DNA from: an uncultured Oscillospiraceae bacterium
Lineage (GTDB): Bacteria > Bacillota > Clostridia > Oscillospirales > Oscillospiraceae
Direction of reading: 5' to 3'
Assembly (NCBI GenBank): GCA_934623545.1
Contig: CAKTVN010000099.1
Location: 1-6,421, forward strand
Length of the DNA: 6,421 nt
Shown: positions 1 through 4,188 of the stretch, in pieces
Layout of the letters: every line of letters begins with the position of its first letter
Position numbering within the stretch: position 1 is the stretch's first letter
Program-made: the position numbers and the translations under genes
Notes under the pieces: generated by a model
Database searches by the model: none
Seen by the model: only the letters and a program-made list of their open reading frames with translations
Told to the model about the DNA's origin: nothing

Positions 1-43
1 CGGCGTCGATGCTGTTATGATTGATTACTTGTAATTTATCCAT
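1..43 (-). CDS. 5' end of a leftward gene, possibly a Rha/ORF6N-type phage regulator (partial)
   Basis: Fourteen codons are visible before the window ends, reading MDKLQVINHNSIDA. The ATG at 43 is preceded by GGAG with an 8-nt spacer, a convincing ribosome site, and the gene lies 37 bp beyond the stop of the 194-aa gene on the same strand. Short N-termini of the form M-x-x-L-Q-(I/V)-I-N-x-N are common in Rha-family and related phage antirepressor or regulatory proteins, which continue into a D-S-R-E-V-A motif. That motif would lie outside the window, so the identification rests on the N-terminus alone. If right, it supports a prophage or phage-derived element. Confidence 0.45.
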   Translation of the reverse strand, partial: MDKLQVINHNSIDA

Positions 44-80
44 TTTGTTTGCTCCTTTTCGGTACATTTTAAGCTTTGCT

Positions 81-665
81 TTATTCCGCAGAAAACCATT
101 GCTGGATTGTTGCTGCGCCGATGTCAACTGCCTGAAATGCCTGCCTGATCCATGCATAGCCCATCTCGGTCGTTGGCTGACGCATGAGGTCTGCATAGAG
201 CTGCGACGCACCGCCGCCATAGCGCTTGAGCGCAAGATGCCGGCAGAAGGCCATGCAGACATCGTTTCCTTTCGGCTTGTGATCTTCCCGCGCAGCGGCA
301 TAGGCGAGGCAGATCGCTTCACAGGCCGTAATGCAGTCTTCCGGCTGCTGGTTTTCCCGGATCGTCAGCCACGGGCCGGAGCTGCCGCCGTTATCCCGCA
401 GGAGCTTTGCGCTCAGAAAATCGGTACGCCGTTCCGCTTCCGCCGCCTCGCGGCTCACCAGCAGCACGTCAGGCAGCAGGTAATTTGTCCCGCGCTCTTT
501 GTTTACGGCCTCCAGCGTGAGCTGTGCGCCGCCAAGCGCGTCATACAGGCTGAACGGCTCATCGGCCATTGTGGTATCGACAATGCCGTCAATGAGGATA
601 TGCACCTGATACCCATGCCCGTGCTTTTGATTCACTTCGATGTAAAGGTGTGTGTCCTGATTCAT
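81..665 (-). CDS. Hypothetical protein, 194 aa
   Basis: I do not recognise this protein. The start at 665 has a strong ribosome site (GGAGG, 6-nt spacer) and the gene ends in TAA. Residues 1-60 look like a small alpha/beta unit (alternating hydrophobic VHILIDGIV, then an acidic/Leu-rich helix). Residues 65-90 are charged and probably helical. Residues 105-194 are mostly helical, with five cysteines at 111, 115, 119, 137 and 141 that could bind metal or simply be buried. There is no signal peptide or membrane segment. It lies downstream of a leftward terminator (735-765), so it is expressed either by read-through or from its own weak promoter near 696. Its place next to phage-like regulators suggests an accessory phage or element protein. 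Confidence 0.75.
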   Translation of the reverse strand: MNQDTHLYIEVNQKHGHGYQVHILIDGIVDTTMADEPFSLYDALGGAQLTLEAVNKERGTNYLLPDVLLVSREAAEAERRTDFLSAKLLRDNGGSSGPWLTIRENQQPEDCITACEAICLAYAAAREDHKPKGNDVCMAFCRHLALKRYGGGASQLYADLMRQPTTEMGYAWIRQAFQAVDIGAATIQQWFSAE

Positions 666-695
666 AGAATCCCTCCGTTTCTTATTTGGGTCTTA

Positions 696-701
696 ATTAT
701 A
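696..701 (-). promoter_or_regulatory. Possible -10 box upstream of the 194-aa gene
   Basis: The minus strand carries a perfect TATAAT at 701-696, about 30 bp before the start codon at 665 and beyond the terminator at 735-765. No good -35 lies at 17 bp and there is no extended TG, so this is only a candidate start site for separate transcription of the 194-aa gene. Confidence 0.3.
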
Positions 702-734
702 TCTGCTGCATTTTCGGGTTCTGTCCCGCAGACA

Positions 735-765
735 GAAAAAATAAGAGGAGGATTGCTCCTCCTCT
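735..765 (-). terminator. Rho-independent terminator, leftward
   Basis: A perfect 9-bp stem (AGAGGAGGA at 744-752, TCCTCCTCT at 757-765) closes a 4-nt loop. Read leftward it is followed by a T-rich run, TTATTTTTT (743-735). It lies 20 bp past the stop of the 65-aa gene, so it ends or attenuates the leftward operon before the 194-aa gene. Confidence 0.85.
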
Positions 766-784
766 CTCAGCTGATTTTCCCTTT

Positions 785-982
785 TTAGACTCCCGCCGCC
801 AAAGCGGGGTGCGCTGACTGGCCGCTGCTATGCGGCCCAGCATTCCATGCGTTCCAGATGTCCGAAACCTCTTCACCGCGCTCCAGACGCGCCATGCAGA
901 AGAGCAGGAATTTTTCAAAGCGGTCAGGATCTTTGACTTCGTGCAGGATTTCCTTGAATTCTTTCAGTTCCTTGTTTTCCAT
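785..982 (-). CDS. Small acidic hypothetical protein, 65 aa
   Basis: I chose the start at 982 (MENKELKEFKEIL) over the upstream ATG at 991. The ribosome site AGAAAGG (998-992) directly abuts the first ATG but lies 9 nt from the second. The N-terminal half is charged and helical, with the stretch PDRFEKFLLFCMARLERGEE. A Trp-rich WNAWN follows and the tail is Ala-rich. Stop is TAA. It lies 17 bp downstream of the sigma-like HTH gene on the same strand, so the two are probably cotranscribed, and a terminator follows. I do not recognise the family. Small proteins of this type are common in phage and element early operons. Confidence 0.65.
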   Translation of the reverse strand: MENKELKEFKEILHEVKDPDRFEKFLLFCMARLERGEEVSDIWNAWNAGPHSSGQSAHPALAAGV

Positions 983-999
983 ATTATTCATCCTTTCTA

Positions 1000-1401
1000 T
1001 TATGCGCTTGCCAGAAGGCGGGCACGATTTCTGATGTGGTCAATGCGGCGCTGGACTGCCGATTTGCTCATACCCAGCGCGGCGGCGATCTCCCGGACGC
1101 TCAAGCCCTCAGCTATGCGCCCGGCGATGCGGCGTTCTTCGTCCGTTTGCAGGAGCAGGGCGAGAAGATCCCACTGTATGGCGGTTTCCTCCGGAGCGGG
1201 TACAGGCGATACATTGGCGGCGTTCCTATCGAAAAGGCCAGCCATTTCACCAGCCTCTGCGGTCATGCTGATAGAGCGGCCGCTATGGCGCTTTTCTCTG
1301 CGGCTGATAGTATTTGCGGCCTGCGCACAAGCGCCGTACAGGATCAGCTTGAGCGTTCGCGGTTCTTCGGCCTGTTCGTTGCGCTCCAGCGCTGTGTCCA
1401 T
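1000..1401 (-). CDS. Sigma-region-4-like HTH protein (133 aa), probably the C-terminal part of an interrupted gene
   Basis: Residues about 85-128 form a classic region-4 or LuxR-like helix-turn-helix: RIAEGLSVREIAAALGMSKS followed by AVQRRIDHIRNRA. The N-terminal part (NEQAEEPRTLKLILYGACAQ, then AANTISRREKR) is helical. Such proteins are usual phage-encoded transcription activators or sigma-like factors acting on promoter DNA, so a late- or early-gene control role is inferred. The ATG at 1401 has no visible ribosome site. It lies 6 nt after a TAG at 1408-1410 that is in the same frame as this gene, and the upstream 58 codons have a good ribosome site. I therefore read 1000-1584 as one original gene cut by an amber stop, with this part made by reinitiation or read-through if at all. 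A genuine two-gene arrangement remains possible. Confidence 0.65.
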   Translation of the reverse strand: MDTALERNEQAEEPRTLKLILYGACAQAANTISRREKRHSGRSISMTAEAGEMAGLFDRNAANVSPVPAPEETAIQWDLLALLLQTDEERRIAGRIAEGLSVREIAAALGMSKSAVQRRIDHIRNRARLLASA

Positions 1402-1407
1402 TCGGAG

Positions 1408-1584
1408 CTACGCTTCGGCCGCCACAGTCATTGCATCGTCCTGTGTCCGTATCCACTCCGCACCGCGCTTGCTGCCGCCTCTGCGGACCGTCCACGCCAT
1501 TTTCTGCAAGACGATATATTGTGCTTCACCGCTCATACTGCGCCACGCAGCGCTCACACCGGCGGCGGTTATGATCCTTTCCAT
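1408..1584 (-). CDS. 58-codon N-terminal piece of the sigma-like gene, ending at an in-frame TAG
   Basis: ATG at 1584 follows GGAAAG with a 9-nt spacer. The peptide begins MERIITAAGVSAAWRSMSGE and contains AWTVRRGG and GAEWIRTQDDAMTVAAEA before TAG. The same frame then continues (Leu-Arg-Met-Asp) directly into the 133-aa HTH gene with no frameshift. From family memory, phage sigma-like proteins of Clostridia carry a similar N-terminal block joined to the HTH part, so I infer a nonsense mutation, a recoded or leaky stop (the TAG is followed by C, a leaky context), or a sequencing error. If it is an independent small protein, its function is unknown. Confidence 0.55.
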   Translation of the reverse strand: MERIITAAGVSAAWRSMSGEAQYIVLQKMAWTVRRGGSKRGAEWIRTQDDAMTVAAEA

Positions 1585-1621
1585 GTTTAATTTCTTTCCG
1601 GCTCACAAGCCTGTCTGAGGT

Positions 1622-1643
1622 GCGGGCGGGAAGGCCCGCCCGC
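1622..1643 (-). repeat. Very stable GC hairpin between two leftward genes
   Basis: GCGGGCGGG (1622-1630) and CCCGCCCGC (1635-1643) form a perfect 9-bp all-GC stem with a 4-nt loop in the gap between the coiled-coil gene and the sigma-like gene. No T-run follows in either direction, so it is unlikely to be an ordinary terminator. It may cap or protect the upstream mRNA end or mark a processing or pausing point. Confidence 0.8.
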
Positions 1644-1652
1644 TGTCCTCTC

Positions 1653-1928
1653 TTACGCCACAATAAAGCGGCGGCCTGTGGCGGACTTGGTGAAGCGCTC
1701 GGCCAGCTCCGGCATGGCCTTCTTGAACGCCGTGCTGTCAAAACGGCTGCTGGTCACGCTCTTCCACGTGATCTTGTAATCCGCACCTGTCAGCGTGTCG
1801 GCGTCGATGGCGGTCATGTGTGCCTTGATCGCATCCTGAATGCTTTCAATCTCAGCGGTGAGTTCGTCGGCCATGCGGCGCAGTTCACGCAGCTCGTTGA
1901 CCTTGCTCTGAATTTCTGTATTGCTCAT
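1653..1928 (-). CDS. Small coiled-coil phage/element protein, 91 aa
   Basis: The start at 1928 (MSNTEIQSKVNELRELRRM) is preceded by GAAAGGGG with an 8-nt spacer. A TTG further upstream was rejected because the added residues are basic, low in complexity and lack a ribosome site. Residues about 4-40 form an amphipathic helix or coiled coil. Residues 50-91 (DYKITWKSVTSSRFDSTAFK, ending TGRRFIVA) look like a small beta-rich unit. From memory, this layout recurs in small prophage and element proteins of Clostridia near recombination or replication genes, loosely resembling Gp157-type proteins. Function is unknown. It is the first well-supported gene after the leftward promoter at about 2184-2212. 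Confidence 0.75.
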   Translation of the reverse strand: MSNTEIQSKVNELRELRRMADELTAEIESIQDAIKAHMTAIDADTLTGADYKITWKSVTSSRFDSTAFKKAMPELAERFTKSATGRRFIVA

Positions 1929-2177
1929 TGGTGAAGCCCCTTTCCTTTTTCGGCGGGCTGTGCTATACTGCAAGCAGCCCTTTTCGGCTGCGCTTCCGGC
2001 TTGCTTCCTACGGCCTCCGGGAGCGCTTTTCTTTATTCCGGGGAACTCCGGCGGCTGGGGGCTTTCAACTGATCTCGTGAGCCTTGCTGCACTTTGCTGA
2101 TCCTTCCCAACTCTTGTAAATGTTCTTCGTCCATCTTCTGCCGGTGTCTGAACTGTTTTCGTTTGTTCCCCTTGACT
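1929..2177 (-). other. Long 5' leader of the leftward operon
   Basis: About 250 bp separate the predicted leftward start site (near 2177) from the start codon at 1928. It can form a 6-bp hairpin, GCAGCC (1974-1979) with GGCTGC (1986-1991), and a CCGG/CCGG pairing at 1996-1999 and 2017-2020. It also holds one short ORF (2033-2134). I see no known riboswitch consensus. Confidence 0.4.
2033..2134 (-). CDS. Possible 33-aa small protein in the leader
   Basis: ATG at 2134 opens a charged 33-codon ORF (begins MDEEHLQELGRISKVQQGS) ending in TAA. Only a weak GA-rich stretch precedes it. It could be a real leader peptide or small element protein, or chance. Confidence 0.2.
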   Translation of the reverse strand: MDEEHLQELGRISKVQQGSRDQLKAPSRRSSPE

Positions 2178-2183
2178 GTCTTA

Positions 2184-2212
2184 ATTATACACGATATTTC
2201 CGTGTAATTCAA
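2184..2212 (-). promoter_or_regulatory. Leftward sigma-A-type promoter
   Basis: On the minus strand, TTGAAT (2212-2207) is separated by exactly 17 bp from a perfect TATAAT (2189-2184), with a predicted start near 2177. Operator copy 1 (2188-2206) fills the spacer and touches the -10, so a protein bound there should block this promoter. Confidence 0.7.
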
Positions 2213-2275
2213 TCGACGGATTACACAAATATTCCGTGTATATATCGTGCAATATTTACACTTGCTTTTCGTGTA
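2188..2275. promoter_or_regulatory. Three-copy operator array, TACAC-N9-GTGTA
   Basis: Three identical-arm palindromes of 19 bp lie at 2188-2206, 2222-2240 and 2257-2275, with start-to-start spacing of 34 and 35 bp. Within N9 the last four positions are TTYC in all three. Copy 1 overlaps the leftward promoter and copy 3 covers the -35 region of the rightward promoter, with copy 2 between them. The likely ligand is the small HTH protein encoded first in the rightward operon. An element-wide repressor encoded elsewhere is the alternative. Confidence 0.8.
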
Positions 2276-2290
2276 TTTTCCTGCTATAAT
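2262..2290 (+). promoter_or_regulatory. Rightward promoter of the HTH-zeta-Fic operon
   Basis: TTGCTT (2262-2267), a 17-bp spacer and TATAAT (2285-2290) preceded by TGC, which gives an extended -10 that compensates for the weak -35. The predicted start is near 2297. The -35 hexamer lies inside the N9 of operator copy 3. Confidence 0.75.
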
Positions 2291-2352
2291 GCGGATAGTG
2301 GAAAAGAGGGTTTACTCAAAATTGCCCCAGCACAGGAAAGGAGTGGTCAACT

Positions 2353-2577
2353 ATGCCAGTGAAATACAAGATTGAGATTCTTCCCGCTCTCAAGGCAGCA
2401 GGCTACAACACGACGCGCTTACGTCGCGAAAAGCTGCTGGCTGAGAGTACGATCCAGCAACTGCGCGGTGGTGAGCTTGTTTCGTGGGCAAATATAGGCC
2501 GTATTTGTTCCATGCTGACTTGCCAGCCAGGAGACATTCTGGAGTACACGGAAGAAATGGACGGTGACGCAGAATGA
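2353..2577 (+). CDS. Small Cro/C1-type HTH protein, probable antitoxin/autorepressor (74 aa)
   Basis: The start at 2353 follows GGAAAGGAG with a 9-nt spacer. The whole protein is one compact HTH domain. Helix 1 is IEILPALKAAGY, the HTH core is TTRLRREKLLAESTIQQLRG, and the C-terminal block is ANIGRICSMLTCQPGDILEY. The CQPGDILEY ending is typical of the short HTH_26-like Cro/C1 family. An acidic tail (TEEMDGDAE) follows. It should bind DNA as a dimer, and the three palindromes in its own promoter region are the obvious target. Its stop overlaps the start of the zeta-like gene (ATGA), as in toxin-antitoxin operons, so it probably represses the operon and possibly the leftward promoter. Direct neutralisation of a toxin by such a small protein is an inference. 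Confidence 0.85.
   Translation: MPVKYKIEILPALKAAGYNTTRLRREKLLAESTIQQLRGGELVSWANIGRICSMLTCQPGDILEYTEEMDGDAE
2563..2577 (+). repeat. 15-bp junction repeat, copy 1 (HTH/zeta)
   Basis: GGTGACGCAGAATGA spans the end of the HTH gene and the start of the zeta-like gene, including the overlapping ATGA. An identical copy lies at 3150-3164. It encodes the shared C-terminal GDAE and provides the coupled stop/start. Confidence 0.9.
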
Positions 2578-3164
2578 AGGTCTATACCATCATCGGCGGC
2601 GTGAACGGCACGGGCAAAAGCAGTCTGACCGGTGTTCTGCGGGCGCAGCGCAATGATCTGGGCGTGATCGTGGACGTTGACCGCATCACGGCGCTTGCAG
2701 GCGTCAGCCCGCTTGAGGGCGGCAAAATGTCGATCCGGCGCATGGACGATTGCCTGAACAAAGGCATATCTTTTACGCAGGAATCCACGCTGTCCGGCTT
2801 CCGCACGGCGCAGACGGCGGCCAGAGCGAAGCAGGACGGCTATACAGTTCGACTGTACTATGTCGGCCTTGACACGCCGGAGGAAAGCCTTGCACGCATC
2901 GCGAACCGTGTGAAGCGCGGCGGGCATAACATCGGGACAGAAGACGTCCTGCGCCGTTTTGCGGGCCGCTGGGAGGCCGTGTCGAAGGTGCTGCCGTACT
3001 GTGACGAGGCGCATTTCTTTGACAATGACAACGGCTTTGTCGAGGTCGCAGAGTACAAGAACGGCGAGCTGCTGCTTGTCGGCGATCTTCGCCCGGCGTG
3101 GGTGCTGGAATTGCAGCGGTATCTTCTCCGCGCCGAAAGCGCAAAGGAAGGTGACGCAGAATGA
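2574..3164 (+). CDS. Zeta-toxin-like P-loop kinase (196 aa)
   Basis: The N-terminal Walker A, GGVNGTGKSSL (residues 8-18), is followed by VDVDRI (33-38), whose Asp sits where zeta-type kinases place the catalytic base. Further on are QESTLSG (69-75), LYYVGLDTPE (94-103) and RVKRGGH (112-118), the last supplying the phosphate-binding arginines. This order matches the zeta toxin/COG4185 group of ATP-dependent small-molecule kinases. The classical members phosphorylate UDP-N-acetylglucosamine and block wall synthesis, but the substrate here cannot be read from sequence. No epsilon- or PezA-sized antitoxin is present, and the upstream 74-aa HTH protein takes that position. Start and stop both overlap the neighbouring genes by 4 bp, so translation is coupled. 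The C-terminal GDAE repeats the end of the HTH protein because the junction DNA is the same. Confidence 0.8.
   Translation: MKVYTIIGGVNGTGKSSLTGVLRAQRNDLGVIVDVDRITALAGVSPLEGGKMSIRRMDDCLNKGISFTQESTLSGFRTAQTAARAKQDGYTVRLYYVGLDTPEESLARIANRVKRGGHNIGTEDVLRRFAGRWEAVSKVLPYCDEAHFFDNDNGFVEVAEYKNGELLLVGDLRPAWVLELQRYLLRAESAKEGDAE
3150..3164 (+). repeat. 15-bp junction repeat, copy 2 (zeta/Fic)
   Basis: Identical to 2563-2577. Copy 2 has a slightly stronger ribosome-site context (AAGGAAGG just upstream) than copy 1. Confidence 0.9.
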
Positions 3165-3823
3165 CCTACGTTGACCGATACCACCTGACGCCGGAGCAGA
3201 GCCGCTTCCTTGCAAAGAAGAAGTGGGATGAAAACGTCTACTGCGGCATGAAGATGGAAAACCGCGCCGTGACCTTCCCGCAGACCAAGACCATTCTGGA
3301 GGGCGTCAACGTTCCCGGTGTGCAGCTCGACGATATCCAGGCGATTTTGAATATGCGTGACGCTTGGCGCTTTCTGATGGGTTCGATCAACGAGCCGGTC
3401 ACGCTGGAATACCTCTGCAAGCTCAACGAATTCATTGCCCGCAATGAGGCTTTGGAGTGGGGCAGGCTGCGCACCGGCAGCGTGGCCATCTCCGGCACGG
3501 ACTACGCGCCGCCTGTGCCGCAGGAAGCAGCCGTTCGGGCAGAGCTGGCCGCGATCCTTGCCGCCGATACCTCGGCTACAGAAAAGGCGCTGAATGCCTT
3601 CTGCTGGGGTACGCGCGGGCAACTCTTCTGGGACGGCAATAAGCGCACCAGCCTGACGCTGGCAAACAAGATCCTGCTGCAAGCCGGAGCGGGCGTTCTG
3701 ACCATCCGAGATCAAAACATGGAGCAATTCAACGAAGCGCTGCTGAACTACTACAACACCGCCGAGGCCGAGCCGCTGAAAGCGTTTCTGTATGAGAACG
3801 CAATACAGGGCCTGAATTTGTAG
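3161..3823 (+). CDS. Fic-family protein with Gln replacing the catalytic His (220 aa)
   Basis: Recognisable Fic layout: an N-terminal inhibitory-helix-like TKTILEG (42-48, Glu47 as the candidate inhibitory residue), helices around 55-95, the target-docking flap LRTGSVAISGTDYAPP (103-118), and the core QLFWDGNKR (154-162) in place of HxFx(D/E)GN(G/K)R. Fic proteins transfer nucleotide or phosphate groups to target hydroxyls with that His as the base. Here it is Gln154, while Phe, Asp, Gly, Asn, Lys and Arg are kept, so nucleotide binding seems preserved but the chemistry should be altered or lost. I believe Gln variants recur in Firmicutes but cannot confirm it here. It is coupled by ATGA to the zeta-like gene. 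Stop is TAG, after which the frame stays open for 27 codons. Confidence 0.85.
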   Translation: MTYVDRYHLTPEQSRFLAKKKWDENVYCGMKMENRAVTFPQTKTILEGVNVPGVQLDDIQAILNMRDAWRFLMGSINEPVTLEYLCKLNEFIARNEALEWGRLRTGSVAISGTDYAPPVPQEAAVRAELAAILAADTSATEKALNAFCWGTRGQLFWDGNKRTSLTLANKILLQAGAGVLTIRDQNMEQFNEALLNYYNTAEAEPLKAFLYENAIQGLNL

Positions 3824-3966
3824 GGCGAAACGCACTGCGAGAGTACGAACGGTCTTATTAACCGTGCGATCTCGGAGACGCTGGAGCGGGACAGCGAAAA
3901 GCGCTGACAGACGCCAATCAGACGCCGAGAGACGTTTCGGGAGTTAAAAAAATTAACGAAATTGCA
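3824..3966 (+). other. Gap between the Fic gene and the RNA promoter
   Basis: It holds 27 in-frame codons after the Fic TAG (to TGA at 3905-3907), a 5-bp hairpin CAGCG/CGCTG at 3893-3905, and a hairpin of GTTAA (3943-3947) and TTAAC (3953-3957). No clear T-run terminator is seen after the Fic gene, so read-through into the next unit is possible. Confidence 0.35.
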
Positions 3967-3990
3967 TTGACAAAACAGCGAAAACTGCAT
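3957..3990. repeat. Direct repeat flanking the -35 and reaching the -10 of the RNA promoter
   Basis: CGAAA-TT-GCAT (3957-3967) and CGAAA-ACT-GCAT (3979-3990) are about 22 bp apart, two helical turns, on either side of the -35. They could be half-sites for a regulator. Confidence 0.35.
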
Positions 3991-3995
3991 ATACT
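3967..3995 (+). promoter_or_regulatory. Consensus promoter of the small RNA / PBECR4 unit
   Basis: TTGACA (3967-3972), a 17-bp spacer and TATACT (3990-3995) make the best sigma-A match in the window. The predicted start is near 4002, nearly 190 bp ahead of the next start codon, so the first product is untranslated RNA. Confidence 0.85.
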
Positions 3996-4001
3996 TCAAG
4001 T

Positions 4002-4169
4002 AGGCAGCAACGAGTTTGTCTGCCGTGACGTCGAAGCGGCGAGCTGTTTCGGGAAGCAGTTTTCCGTGGAGTCTGACCGAGGGTTATGTGTTACCTCAAC
4101 CCGAATAGGCATTTGCCGAAAGAAAACACTTGATTTGAGGCTTTGCGTCCGCGCGAGGCCTCCTTTTTT
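4002..4169 (+). ncRNA. Small structured RNA, candidate RNA antitoxin or attenuating leader
   Basis: About 168 nt lie between a consensus promoter and a strong terminator, with no ORF that has a ribosome site. Visible helices are GGCAG (4003-4007) with CTGCC, a long near-perfect hairpin at 4037-4066 (12 pairs, one C-U mismatch, CGGG loop), GGGTT (4081-4085) with AACCC (4098-4102), and GGC/GCC around 4108-4117. No clean tandem repeat of the ToxI type is seen, only a weak echo of CCGTG-N2-GTC at 4023 and 4064. Position and size fit the antitoxin RNA of a type III toxin-antitoxin locus. A regulatory leader that attenuates the downstream gene is the main alternative. I cannot match it to a known RNA family. 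Confidence 0.6.
4137..4169 (+). terminator. Rho-independent terminator between the RNA and the PBECR4-like gene
   Basis: An 11-pair stem runs from GAGGCTTTGCG (4137-4147) to CGCGAGGCCTC (4152-4162) with a TCCG loop and three wobble pairs, followed by TTTTTT (4164-4169). It lies 19 bp before the start codon at 4189, so most transcripts should stop here and only read-through would make the protein. Confidence 0.9.
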
Positions 4170-4188
4170 GTAAAGAGAGACATATGCG

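Noticed and set aside
21..788. Long rightward open frame antisense to the 194-aa gene
   Set aside because: No ribosome site at its start, crosses a terminator and a promoter region, and its peptide is Arg/Cys/Pro-rich antisense noise. The leftward genes have clear ribosome sites.
830..1618. Long rightward open frame antisense to the sigma-like region
   Set aside because: Arg/Ala/Ser-rich peptide typical of antisense reading in GC-rich DNA, no ribosome site, and conflicts with well-supported leftward genes.
1929..1973. Upstream TTG start extending the coiled-coil protein by 15 residues
   Set aside because: No ribosome site and basic low-complexity residues. The ATG at 1928 has a good site and gives a typical N-terminus.
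1408..3823. Genome-wide TAG recoding in this element
   Set aside because: Only the sigma-like gene looks truly interrupted. The Fic and PBECR4 proteins appear complete at their TAG stops, so reassignment is not needed to explain them.
2858..3835. 325-codon leftward open frame antisense to zeta and Fic
   Set aside because: The forward strand encodes two recognisable enzyme families with coupled starts. The antisense frame has no motif or ribosome site.
3824..3907. IS30-type transposase fragment suggested by TNGLI in the open tail
   Set aside because: Only a five-residue resemblance, without the neighbouring conserved residues and without terminal inverted repeats.
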